A stretch of 34,155 nucleotides of DNA from positions 1,717-35,871 of the forward strand of contig JAFEBA010000019.1 in the NCBI GenBank assembly GCA_018266105.1. The letters run 5' to 3'. The DNA comes from a bacterium. Lineage in GTDB: Bacteria > Vulcanimicrobiota > Xenobia > Xenobiales > JADMJV01. Positions 1 to 10,398 of this stretch are shown in pieces; the stretch's first letter is position 1, and each line of letters starts with the position of its first letter. The notes beneath the pieces were generated by a model. That model did not search any database, was not told the origin of the DNA, and saw nothing but the letters and a program-made list of their open reading frames with translations. The position numbers and the translations under genes are program-made.

Positions 1-3578
<3,578 letters not shown>

Positions 3579-3620
3579 CGGGTTTCTCCTCTAACTTCCT
3601 GCGTATGGCTCTACACCTCA

Positions 3621-3729
3621 CCTGAAATCAGGCAGGGCACTGCTTCCTTCCCACTCGTGAGGACATGTAAACACAAAAAGCAAGATAGACTCGGGGTCTA
3701 ACTCGCTTTTCCTCTTAGTTCTTGTGTTT
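3621..3729 (-). promoter_or_regulatory. Structured 5' leader of rpoB mRNA
   Basis: The leader between the rpoB promoter and its ATG contains nested inverted repeats. AAACACAA at 3669-3676 pairs with TTGTGTTT at 3722-3729. Inside this, AAAAGC (ending 3681) pairs with GCTTTT (3705-3710), and TAGAC (3686-3690) pairs with GTCTA (3696-3700). In the transcript this makes one long interrupted hairpin of about 60 nt. A second perfect element, CCTGA-AA-TCAGG, lies at 3621-3632 closer to the ribosome site. No U-run follows the stems, so a simple terminator is not indicated. A protein-binding or translational control site is possible (inference); no known riboswitch class was recognised. Confidence 0.5.
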
Positions 3730-3769
3730 GCAGTTAATAATCACAGGCGGGTCTGAAAGCTAGTTGCGT

Positions 3770-3798
3770 ATGGTACTAATTCCTGCTGCTTCTGTCAA
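3770..3798 (-). promoter_or_regulatory. Sigma70-type promoter of rpoB
   Basis: Read on the minus strand, a perfect TTGACA -35 (3793-3798) is followed by exactly 17 bases and a TACCAT -10 (3770-3775, 4 of 6 consensus bases). This would start transcription about 185 bases before the rpoB ATG, giving a long 5' leader. Expression of rpoB from its own promoter fits the absence of rplJL directly upstream. The same stretch also lies upstream of the divergent lectin gene at 3856. Confidence 0.75.
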
Positions 3799-3855
3799 GG
3801 TGACTTTGCGAAAAAATGCTAAAAGAGTCCTCGAGTAGGGGAAGAGGCGAACGCG

Positions 3856-4770
3856 ATGGAAGTTTTGGTGGTGAAGTCCTGGCTCCGTCTCGTGTTCCTT
3901 TTGGCCTTGCTCTCGCTGGCTTATAGCGCTCCCGCCTATCGTCCCGGTCAGTTGATGTTACTGGTGATCGGCCGCAGTGCTTCCGCTCCTGATTTTGATC
4001 AGCAGGCTCTGCTTGAGCGGGTCCAGGCTTTGCGCACTGCTCCCGGCCTCAATCAGCTCAAGGTCGCCACGATGCATTTTGACCGCCCACGCGAGGCCGC
4101 GTTCGCCAGGCAGGTGTTGGGGGTTACGGCCAGGCAGTTGCCGGCTGTTTGTCTGGTGGAACTGGATGCGCCTGAGTTACGGCCGATTCGCACCCTCTAT
4201 TGTTGGCCTTCGGTCACAGGAGCCAGGCTGGCGGAGGTTGACAAGATGGCGGACATTTGGGCCCAAATGGCCAACGCGCCGCTGCCGATGTTGACTCCTC
4301 AGCCGCCTCCGGCACTGGTGGGTGGGCCGCCCGTCCCCACTCAAGGCTCGACACCGCTGGCTTCGGCGCCGGAGAGTTTCAATCGCCCGGATGCTGCTTC
4401 GGCCGAGCGTCTGGCGGCCGGAGTGAATCTACCGGTCAATTCCTGGGTGCGTTCTCAGAATGGTCGCTACGGTCTGCTTTTTCAGCAAAGCGGCAACCTG
4501 GTTGTCTATCGGCTCGACCGGAGCCCCTATATGCCTCTCTGGAACTCGGCCACCTACAACAGTGGGGCGGTGAATCTTCGGCTGGGCAATGATGGAGTTC
4601 TTCGCCTCTTTGACTCCGCCAGTCGGGTGATCTGGCAGGCCGGGGAGTCTGGGGCGTTCTCGCATTGCTACATGTTGATGCAGGACGACGGCAATTTGGT
4701 GATTTATCGTGAGAACGGCAACGGCGTCAGCGTGGACTGGGCCAGTAACTCAAATGAGACCAATCGCTAG
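3856..4770 (+). CDS. Secreted bulb-type (GNA-like) lectin domain protein
   Basis: A 304-residue exported protein. Residues 1-24 form a signal peptide with a Leu/Ala-rich core and a likely cut near AYS-A. Residues about 30-140 form a compact domain of unknown family, possibly thioredoxin-like by its hydrophobic pattern (weak). Residues about 143-185 are a Pro/Ala-rich linker. Residues about 190-300 match the bulb-type mannose-binding lectin fold with three repeats: QQSGNLVVY (210-218), LGNDGVLRLF (243-252) and QDDGNLVIY (276-284). Only the last carries the full QxDxNxVxY mannose site; the first has Ser for Asp, and the second has lost key residues. The ATG follows a GAAGAGG ribosome site. The gene is divergent from rpoB and ends 5 bases from the convergent MFS gene. 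The glycan target is unknown. Confidence 0.85.
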   Translation: MEVLVVKSWLRLVFLLALLSLAYSAPAYRPGQLMLLVIGRSASAPDFDQQALLERVQALRTAPGLNQLKVATMHFDRPREAAFARQVLGVTARQLPAVCLVELDAPELRPIRTLYCWPSVTGARLAEVDKMADIWAQMANAPLPMLTPQPPPALVGGPPVPTQGSTPLASAPESFNRPDAASAERLAAGVNLPVNSWVRSQNGRYGLLFQQSGNLVVYRLDRSPYMPLWNSATYNSGAVNLRLGNDGVLRLFDSASRVIWQAGESGAFSHCYMLMQDDGNLVIYRENGNGVSVDWASNSNETNR

Positions 4771-4775
4771 GGCGT

Positions 4776-6491
4776 TCAGTCGTCAAACTGAGCGTTGGGT
4801 GGGTTCTCGTCGGGCACCAAAGTCTGGTCGTCGCAGAGGAGCAGGTGATGCACTTTGGGTTTCTCTGGGCCGATGTGGAGCGCGTAGGCGAACTCCGCGA
4901 CCTCCTGTTCATGGGCTGTGACTCGCTCGTGTTGGCGCAGGTGTGCTTCCCAGCTTTCTTCGAGATAGACCTCTCGGAAGAGGTTGGGGTCCTCGATGTC
5001 GACAAATAGTCCCCATCGCAGAACGCCGTTCTGTAGGCGCTGCTGGCGCACGGCCTGCATACGCAAGTTGAACTCCTGGGCATTCTCGGGTTCGATTTGA
5101 TACTCCACCGTGACCAGCACCGGGCCCTGCTCGGGTTCAATTGGGTATTTGACCTCCGGGTGGGGCCAATGATGGGATGGGTGAAGGTTGAGGTCTTCTC
5201 CTGAGCGCACGGGAGCCAGCGGGCTGGAGAGGAGCGAGACTCCCAGCATGATTCCTCCCCATAGCATGCCGACGCGCAGGCCGTAGGCTTCGGCCACTCG
5301 TCCCCAGGTGGCGCTTCCTGAGGAGGCGGCTGCGAAGTAGCACAGCAGGTAGACCGACATGGCGCGCGAGCGCACCCAGGCTGGGGCTACCGATTGAACC
5401 GAGAAGTGAAGGTTGGCCAGGATGCCCATCCAGCAACACCCGCCCAGGTACATTGCGATGAAGGGCACCCAGAACCAACGGGTCTGGCTGATCACGATCA
5501 GAATGAGAGCAAATCCTGCCCAGTGCAGGTCGATCATCTGGTTGACCGACATCCGCAGGCGTATGTTGGGCAGCCAGAAGGTGCTGGCCACGGCTGCCCC
5601 CAGGCCAAACAGGCCGACCATCCCTCCGTAGGATTCTGAGTTGAGGTGATAGACGGTGCGCACCAGCAGGGGGAGCAGGGCCCACAGAGCGCTGCTCCCG
5701 AAGACGAAGAGGGCGACCCGCACCAACACGTTTCGCATGCGTGGTGAGTGTCGGACGTGCTGGAGTCCCACGCGCACGGCGCCAAAGAAGCGCTCGGCCC
5801 GCACTTTCTGACGCTTTCTCTTGGGTCTCCAGCGAAAGAGTACGATCAGAACGCCGAAAAATGAGCAAGTATTGAGCGCAAAGCCCCAGGCGGGGTTCAG
5901 GTAGATCAGCAGGATGCCGGCCAATCCCGGCCCCAGTGCGCGAGCCAGGCTGATGGCCAGCCCGTTCAGGTTGACGGCTGGGGCCAGGTTGTGGCGGTTG
6001 ACCACGCTGGGTAGCACGGCGTGCCATGCGGGAGAGTTCAGGGCTGAGGCGATCGATAAAATTACAGTGCCCGCCAGCAGGCCGTAGGCATTGAGTCTGT
6101 CCTGGAGCGCCAGGGCGGCCATGGCCAGCGCAGTCAGCATCATGCAGACCTGAGTGATCAGCAAGTATCGGCGTCGGTCGACTACGTCGGCGATGGCTCC
6201 AGCCGGGAGAGCGAGCAAAAACATGGGAGTGGTGTTGGCCACCTGGACCAGTGAATTCATCCAGGGATTCTTGGGCGCCAGGCTGGTCATCATCCAGCTG
6301 GCGGAGACTTCATGAACCCAGGTTCCCAGGTTGGAGGCCAGGGTGGCGAACCAGAGCGCCCGGAAAAGCGGGTTGCGAAGCGGAGTCCAGGGACTGCGGG
6401 CGCGGAGATCCTTGGCCGGGGCCGGCTGGGGGGCCGGATCGGGTTCTGGAAGGTGGTCGCTGGCCGGATTATCCGGCGACGGCGAGTCCAT
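4776..6491 (-). CDS. MFS exporter of the MFS_3 (EntS-like) family with C-terminal ABM-like domain
   Basis: A 571-residue inner-membrane transporter. After a Pro-rich cytoplasmic tail (1-30), residues about 35-430 hold roughly 12 hydrophobic segments. The N-terminal half has the DVVDRRRYLL loop typical of major facilitator proteins, and a WMMTSL stretch typical of the MFS_3 group (enterobactin exporter EntS relatives). Residues about 455-530 (LVTVEYQIEPENAQEF onward) form a soluble domain resembling the antibiotic-biosynthesis-monooxygenase/dimeric alpha-beta barrel fold that often ends this family. The substrate cannot be told. The ATG at 6489-6491 lies inside the upstream membrane-protein gene (23-base overlap), suggesting coupled translation. 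The gene converges on the lectin gene with a 5-base gap and no visible terminator. Confidence 0.87.
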   Translation of the reverse strand: MDSPSPDNPASDHLPEPDPAPQPAPAKDLRARSPWTPLRNPLFRALWFATLASNLGTWVHEVSASWMMTSLAPKNPWMNSLVQVANTTPMFLLALPAGAIADVVDRRRYLLITQVCMMLTALAMAALALQDRLNAYGLLAGTVILSIASALNSPAWHAVLPSVVNRHNLAPAVNLNGLAISLARALGPGLAGILLIYLNPAWGFALNTCSFFGVLIVLFRWRPKRKRQKVRAERFFGAVRVGLQHVRHSPRMRNVLVRVALFVFGSSALWALLPLLVRTVYHLNSESYGGMVGLFGLGAAVASTFWLPNIRLRMSVNQMIDLHWAGFALILIVISQTRWFWVPFIAMYLGGCCWMGILANLHFSVQSVAPAWVRSRAMSVYLLCYFAAASSGSATWGRVAEAYGLRVGMLWGGIMLGVSLLSSPLAPVRSGEDLNLHPSHHWPHPEVKYPIEPEQGPVLVTVEYQIEPENAQEFNLRMQAVRQQRLQNGVLRWGLFVDIEDPNLFREVYLEESWEAHLRQHERVTAHEQEVAEFAYALHIGPEKPKVHHLLLCDDQTLVPDENPPNAQFDD

Positions 6492-7128
6492 CGGCGCTCG
6501 TGTCGGGTGGGGTGGGTGGAGTCCAGAAGCGGAAAATAACCATCCAAATCATGCAGGCGGCCCAGATGTAATAAAAAACAAAGTAGGTCAGCAAAATCGC
6601 CAGCACAAACAGGCCTACCTGAAGCTGGCCGGCCGGGTAAACTTTTGCGTAAAAATAGAGTCCGCACAGGTGGGTGAACAGGCCGGCCGCGGCCAGTTGG
6701 CCGCAGAACGAGCGCGAGGCCGGATGGATGCGAGCCAGGTTGGGCAGCATCTCGAGTGAGGCACACAGCCACAGCAGTCCTCCGCCGGCCGCGTGAGCCA
6801 GTAAAATTGCCGGCGGGATCCAGCTTGGTCCCTGGCTGGAGGCCCACCAGGCCAGCAGGGAGGTGGCCACCATCAGGGCTCCTCCCGGCGGTCCAACCCA
6901 GAGCCAGAGGCGGGTCCAGTCTGAACCAGGGCCGGTGGCACGAGAGGCAGGAGATTTGCGAAGCAACCATCGAGCGGACTCAATTCCTCCGTAGGACATC
7001 CAGAATTGGATGGCCGTCAGCAAGGCCGGAAAGTAGGCTGGTCGCGCGATGGGGTGGCTGCGGAATACGTGAAAAGCGTAGATTTCGGCCAGAGTTACGG
7101 CCACAAATGTCAGGATCAGGCGTTTCAC
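6469..7128 (-). CDS. Polytopic membrane protein, unknown function
   Basis: A 219-residue protein with about six or seven hydrophobic segments, including residues 4-22, 30-48, 75-95, 103-122, 137-155 and 165-200, and Trp/Tyr-rich membrane edges. I do not recognise the family. The GTG start at 7126-7128 overlaps the def stop as GTGA and has an AAGGAG site eight bases before it, inside the end of def. The MFS gene starts within its last 23 bases. The order ACT regulator, def, this gene, MFS transporter is therefore likely one operon (inference from spacing). A role tied to the transporter is possible but not shown. Confidence 0.75.
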   Translation of the reverse strand: MKRLILTFVAVTLAEIYAFHVFRSHPIARPAYFPALLTAIQFWMSYGGIESARWLLRKSPASRATGPGSDWTRLWLWVGPPGGALMVATSLLAWWASSQGPSWIPPAILLAHAAGGGLLWLCASLEMLPNLARIHPASRSFCGQLAAAGLFTHLCGLYFYAKVYPAGQLQVGLFVLAILLTYFVFYYIWAACMIWMVIFRFWTPPTPPDTSADGLAVAG

Positions 7129-7655
7129 GATTGGGCTCCTTGGGGGTATTCTTGCGGGTCAAAGCGGGGTTGTACGCCCTTGCGGCGGAAGACGTCGGTC
7201 TTCAAGCAGCTGACCCGGTCTAGAAAGAGGATTCCATCCAGGTGATCCAGTTCATGCTGCAGACAAACCGCTTCGAAACCTTCGCTCTCAAGGATGCGCT
7301 GGTTGCCTTGAAGGTCCTGGGCTTGCACCAAGATTTTGCTGAAGCGGCGAACGCTGGCCGTGAAGTCAGGAATTGAGAGGCAACCCTCGCGTCCGGTTAC
7401 CGAGCCTTCTTTGCCGACCATCTCTGGATTGAGCAGGACCAACAGGCCGTGTCCCGGGTGCTTGGGGGTCACGTCCACGACGAAAATCCGCAGGTCGTGA
7501 CCGATTTGCGGAGCGGCTACCCCGACTCCAGGACCGGCCTGCATGGTGTCGACTAGGTCCTGTGCGACCTGTTGCACCTGCGGATCTCGCCAGTCTGCGG
7601 GTCGACAGACCTTCTTCAGGATCGGATCTGGGTAGAGCACAATCGGCTGGACCAA
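7125..7655 (-). CDS. def: Peptide deformylase
   Basis: Removes the N-formyl group from new proteins in the cytoplasm, using Fe2+ or Zn2+. All three family motifs are present in this 176-residue protein: GVGVAAPQ (43-50, with Val where Leu is more usual), EGCLSIP (90-96, with metal ligand Cys92) and QHELDH (133-138, with two metal-binding His and the catalytic Glu). Length is normal for the family. The start is TTG at 7653-7655, two bases after the stop of the ACT-domain gene; a GGAG about 11 bases upstream is the only ribosome site visible. The stop overlaps the next gene as GTGA. No formyltransferase gene (fmt) is adjacent. Confidence 0.96.
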   Translation of the reverse strand: MVQPIVLYPDPILKKVCRPADWRDPQVQQVAQDLVDTMQAGPGVGVAAPQIGHDLRIFVVDVTPKHPGHGLLVLLNPEMVGKEGSVTGREGCLSIPDFTASVRRFSKILVQAQDLQGNQRILESEGFEAVCLQHELDHLDGILFLDRVSCLKTDVFRRKGVQPRFDPQEYPQGAQS

Positions 7656-7657
7656 GT

Positions 7658-8200
7658 TTACAGGAGCTCCGATTCCAGCCGGCGCACGCTGATGTCTACT
7701 TTGAGTTGCTGGCTCAAGCTGAAGAGTTCTTCTTTCAGTTGTTGCTCGCCCAAAGCTCGCGGAGCCTCAACCTCGAGCAGCATAATGTAAACAGGCCCCT
7801 TGGCTTGAATGACCCTTGTGCTCAGATCGGTGATATTAATCTTGCGCTCGGCCAGATAACCAGTGGTGCGTGAGACGATGCCTGGGTGGTCGGCCCCGTA
7901 GACCGACACGACGTATGGGACTCCCGGTTCTTTGGTCTCAGGTTTGTGGTCTTCTTCCAGTTCGCTCAGGCTGACCTGTAAGTGTAATTTCTGTGCAATC
8001 TGGGTGAATTCGGCGCGTAGCTCGTCCAGTTGAGTCTGTTCGTTGGGTGTCACCACCAGGAGCATAGCGAACTGGCCCCAGAGGATAGTCATGGCTGAGT
8101 CTTCGATGTTGCAACCCGCCTTGAACAGAGCTTCGGTGACAGCTGAGACAATGCCGGGTTGGTCATGACCAATGGCTGAGAGTGAGAACCGTTTTGACAA
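7658..8200 (-). CDS. Tandem ACT-domain protein, GcvR-like
   Basis: A 180-residue protein with two ACT domains, each opening with the same ligand-binding type of loop: GHDQPGIVSAVTEAL (11-25) and GADHPGIVSRTTGYL (103-117). This layout matches the glycine-cleavage repressor GcvR and related amino-acid sensing regulators, which act by protein contact rather than direct DNA binding. The ligand is likely an amino acid such as glycine or serine (family knowledge; not shown here). The start is TTG at 8198-8200 with a strong GGGAGG site. It is the first gene of the minus-strand group and is divergent from the methionine salvage genes, sharing a 178-base intergenic region with them. Confidence 0.85.
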   Translation of the reverse strand: MSKRFSLSAIGHDQPGIVSAVTEALFKAGCNIEDSAMTILWGQFAMLLVVTPNEQTQLDELRAEFTQIAQKLHLQVSLSELEEDHKPETKEPGVPYVVSVYGADHPGIVSRTTGYLAERKINITDLSTRVIQAKGPVYIMLLEVEAPRALGEQQLKEELFSLSQQLKVDISVRRLESELL

Positions 8201-8269
8201 ATTACCTCCCGGGCCTGGGACTTAGTCGTTTGCGCTTCTGGGCCGGAAAAGAAAATCCTGGAGGTGCGA

Positions 8270-8338
8270 TGTCACTGACAAAGTCTGTCACTTGCTGACC
8301 AAACTGGTCGCTTTCGCTGCGGTGACGCCTTTTGTCAC
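8270..8338. promoter_or_regulatory. TGTCAC/GTGAC repeats between divergent operons
   Basis: TGTCAC occurs at 8270-8275, 8286-8291 and 8333-8338. Two inverted repeats are formed: TGACA-aagtc-TGTCA (8276-8290) and GTGAC-gccttt t-GTCAC (8322-8326 with 8334-8338). They sit between the ACT-domain gene and the promoter at 8343, the usual place for operators of divergent genes. The binding protein is unknown. Confidence 0.35.
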
Positions 8339-8342
8339 TCTG

Positions 8343-8371
8343 TTGACGCTGACGAACGCCTGTGCTAACCT
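8343..8371 (+). promoter_or_regulatory. Promoter of the methionine salvage operon, probably leaderless
   Basis: TTGACG (8343-8348) is followed by 17 bases and TAACCT (8366-8371), which fits a TANNNT -10 and has an extended TG at 8363-8364. The A of the ATG at 8379 lies eight bases after the -10, at or next to the expected transcription start. The polycysteine leader peptide would then be translated from a leaderless mRNA. No ribosome-binding site precedes the ATG, which agrees with this reading. Confidence 0.6.
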
Positions 8372-8378
8372 CACCCGG

Positions 8379-8477
8379 ATGCGTCCCATCATGAACTCCC
8401 ACCGAGTGTACCAGCTCTGCTGTTGTTGTCTGAGCTGCTGTTGTCTTTGTGGGCAGGGTCGTCCGTCCGGGTCATAA
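8379..8477 (+). CDS. Polycysteine leader peptide (putative cysteine-responsive attenuator)
   Basis: A 32-codon open frame whose residues 14-24 read CCCCLSCCCLC, eight Cys codons out of eleven. It starts at or within one base of the predicted transcription start and has no ribosome site. It ends at TAA 8475-8477, 88 bases before mtnB. Leaderless short polycysteine frames are established in mycobacteria as sensors: when charged tRNA-Cys is scarce, ribosomes stall on the Cys run and downstream expression changes. Sulfur-gene leader peptides rich in Cys are also annotated in actinobacteria. Here the downstream genes recycle methylthioadenosine to methionine, so a sulfur-starvation switch fits well (inference). 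A second in-frame ATG at 8391 would give 28 residues. The main alternative is a chance frame. Confidence 0.6.
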   Translation: MRPIMNSHRVYQLCCCCLSCCCLCGQGRPSGS

Positions 8478-8485
8478 CTCGGAAG

Positions 8486-8515
8486 AGGCGGCCTGCAAAT
8501 CCGGTGGGCCAGCCT
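8486..8515 (+). promoter_or_regulatory. Hairpin between leader peptide and mtnB
   Basis: AGGCGGCC (8486-8493) pairs with GGCC-A-GCCT (8507-8515), an eight-base-pair stem with one bulged A and a 13-base loop, starting eight bases after the leader-peptide stop. No U-run follows, so it is not a standard terminator. Further on, TTCCT (8539-8543) can pair with AGGAA (8555-8559), covering the mtnB ribosome site. GCCT at 8537-8540 can also pair with AGGC in the first stem. Such competing pairings are what a stalled ribosome could switch (inference). Confidence 0.45.
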
Positions 8516-8565
8516 GACAGAATTTGAAGAGCTCGGCCTTCCTCCCCTTTAGAAAGGAATGAGAT

Positions 8566-9261
8566 GTGTTTACCGAGCCCCTTACACTCCCGGAAAGCCG
8601 GGTGAAGCAGTCTCTCTCTCCCGACGGTCGCGCCGCCGCCAAATCCATGGTGGATGCCGCCCGCTTTTTTCATTCGCGCGGCTGGCTGATGGGCACCTGC
8701 GGCAATCTCTCTGTCCAGTTGCATCGGGTACCGCAGCGTATTTTGGTAACTCCATCGGGAAAAGATAAGTCTCGTCTCCAACCAGAGGATTTTTTGCTGG
8801 TGGATGAGCGAGGTCAGACATTGGACCGCTCAGGAAAGGCCTCCGAAGAACTGACAGTGCACCAGGAGATTTATCGGCTTACTGAAGCCTCGGCCGTTTT
8901 TCACGTGCATTCGATTTCCAATAATCTGGCTTCTCGTCTTTGGTTGGACGCCGGTCAGGTGGTGTTGGAAGGCATTGAGATGATCAAAGGGCTGGCTGGA
9001 AAGACATTGCACGACCGGGTTCATTTGCCAATTGTGGCCAATTCCCAGGACATGCGCTCTCTGGCAGATTCCGTGGCGGCGGGAGTCAGTCCCGAATGCC
9101 CGGCCGTTCTGGTCTATCAACACGGGATTTACGTCTGGGGACAAAACGCCGAGACGGCCAGGCGCCACGTGGAGATTTTCGAATTTCTCCTCGAGTACGC
9201 CGTGAAACTTCATGGATTCGGCTTGTCGTCAAGCGACAACCAGGGGAGGGGAATTGTCTGA
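8566..9261 (+). CDS. mtnB: Methylthioribulose-1-phosphate dehydratase
   Basis: Dehydrates 5-methylthioribulose-1-phosphate in the methionine salvage pathway. It belongs to the class II aldolase/adducin family. In the 231-residue product, HVHS at 113-116 supplies two zinc-binding His, His186 in QHGIYVWG is the third, and CGNLSV at 45-50 and EMIKGL at 138-143 match the substrate pocket. The start is GTG at 8566, seven bases after AAAGGA. ATGs at 8559 and 8564 are in other frames. It is the first enzyme gene after the polycysteine leader, and the TTG start of yjbQ lies inside its end. Fuculose aldolase relatives share the fold, but the nearby mtnC supports MtnB. Confidence 0.9.
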   Translation: MFTEPLTLPESRVKQSLSPDGRAAAKSMVDAARFFHSRGWLMGTCGNLSVQLHRVPQRILVTPSGKDKSRLQPEDFLLVDERGQTLDRSGKASEELTVHQEIYRLTEASAVFHVHSISNNLASRLWLDAGQVVLEGIEMIKGLAGKTLHDRVHLPIVANSQDMRSLADSVAAGVSPECPAVLVYQHGIYVWGQNAETARRHVEIFEFLLEYAVKLHGFGLSSSDNQGRGIV

Positions 9262-9733
9262 GTCAATTCAAAGCCAGAAGGGGGAGCTCCAGGTTTATCG
9301 CAGCCGAATCGCTGTGCAAAGCCAACAAGGTCCCGAGTTTATTGATCTGACTGAGGTGGTCGCTCGTCAGTTGGAGCGCTGTCCCGTTCGCCAAGGGTAT
9401 GTCCTGGTTTTTTCTCGCCACACCACGGCGGGAGTTGTGATTCAGGAGAATGAGCCGCTCCTGTTGCAGGATATGGCGCGAAAATTGAATGAGTTGGCCT
9501 CGCCGACCGAGCACTACGACCACGACGATTTCTCGATTCGGACCGAGAACCTGATCGAGGAGATGGAGGCCAACGGCCACGCCCACTGTCAGGGGTTGTT
9601 CATTGGTCAGAGTGTCAATGTTCCAATCCAGGACGGCCAATTACAAATTGGACGATGGCAGCGGATCTTTTTGCTGGAGCTGGATAGTCCCAGGGCGCGC
9701 GAGGTGGTGGTTCAGGTTGTGGGTGTTGCGTGA
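9254..9733 (+). CDS. yjbQ: YjbQ/UPF0047 family protein
   Basis: A 159-residue protein of the UPF0047 family (E. coli YjbQ), single-domain proteins linked in the literature to thiamine-phosphate synthase activity; the physiological role is unclear. Hallmarks are SRHTTAGVVIQENEP near the N-terminus, HYDHDD, GHAHCQGLFIGQSV and the RWQRIFLLELDSPR end. The TTG start at 9254 is chosen because GGGGAGGGG ends three bases before it and it overlaps the mtnB stop by eight bases; longer versions would run deep into mtnB. The stop overlaps mtnC as GTGA. Its place between two methionine salvage genes is unusual and suggests a linked job or co-regulation. Confidence 0.9.
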   Translation: MSESIQSQKGELQVYRSRIAVQSQQGPEFIDLTEVVARQLERCPVRQGYVLVFSRHTTAGVVIQENEPLLLQDMARKLNELASPTEHYDHDDFSIRTENLIEEMEANGHAHCQGLFIGQSVNVPIQDGQLQIGRWQRIFLLELDSPRAREVVVQVVGVA

Positions 9734-10398
9734 TTTCGGTTTATTTGTTGGATATTGAAGGCACCACCACGCCCATTTCCTTTGTCTATGAAGTGCTGTT
9801 CCCGTTTGCTCGTCAGCGTTTTCCCTCGTTTCTGAACGAGAATTGGAATGACGCCCGTGTTCGCGCAGAAGTTGCGCAGTTGGCGGCAGACCTGCAGGAT
9901 GCTGAAGCTGCCGCCAGGGTGGCCCTGGCGCTCATGGACGAGGATCGGAAGCTGGGACCTCTGAAAGCCCTCCAGGGTCTGATTTGGGAGGAGGGATACC
10001 GCTCCGGTGCCCTCAAAAGTCAGATATTCGGAGATGTTGCCCCCTGTTTACGCGCGCGCAAGGCCAGTGGGTTGCGTACTTATATTTACTCGAGTGGTAG
10101 TGTTCTGGCCCAAAAGTTGCTTTTCGCCCACACTCCCGAGGGAGATCTGACCGGTCTGCTCGATGGTTACTTTGATACGTCAGTTGGCGCCAAGGCGGAC
10201 CCTGAAAGCTATAGAAAGATTGCTGCTGAGATTGGCTCCACAGGTTTGTTCGCGACCGACATCCTGGCGGAAGCCCGGGCTGCTTCGGAGGCGGGTTGGC
10301 AGGCGGTGGTGCTTGACCGTCCGGGCAATCGTCCTCAGCCTGATCATCAGTTCCCGGTCTGGTCGTCTTTGGCTGCCTCCCAGGACTCGACCGTGTAG
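9730..10398 (+). CDS. mtnC: Acireductone synthase (enolase-phosphatase E1)
   Basis: A HAD-family enzyme that enolises and dephosphorylates 2,3-diketo-5-methylthiopentyl-1-phosphate to the acireductone of methionine salvage. The 222-residue product has motif I DIEGTTTPISFV with nucleophile Asp8, motif II SSGSV (121-125) and motif III KADPESY (155-161). The final acidic motif reads FATDILAEARAA. The GTG start overlaps the yjbQ stop, so the three genes should be translated together. The next pathway step, acireductone dioxygenase (mtnD), is not in the window. The last 52 bases overlap, tail to tail, the flavin reductase-like gene on the other strand. Confidence 0.93.
   Translation: MISVYLLDIEGTTTPISFVYEVLFPFARQRFPSFLNENWNDARVRAEVAQLAADLQDAEAAARVALALMDEDRKLGPLKALQGLIWEEGYRSGALKSQIFGDVAPCLRARKASGLRTYIYSSGSVLAQKLLFAHTPEGDLTGLLDGYFDTSVGAKADPESYRKIAAEIGSTGLFATDILAEARAASEAGWQAVVLDRPGNRPQPDHQFPVWSSLAASQDSTV

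Noticed and set aside
5137..6027. A 296-codon minus-strand frame inside the MFS gene
   Set aside because: It is an out-of-frame Arg/Gly/Pro-rich shadow of the transporter, which shows clear membrane segments.
8478..8565. A SAM riboswitch upstream of mtnB
   Set aside because: The region is only 88 bases after the leader peptide and lacks the conserved SAM-I core segments. The hairpin present is explained without it.
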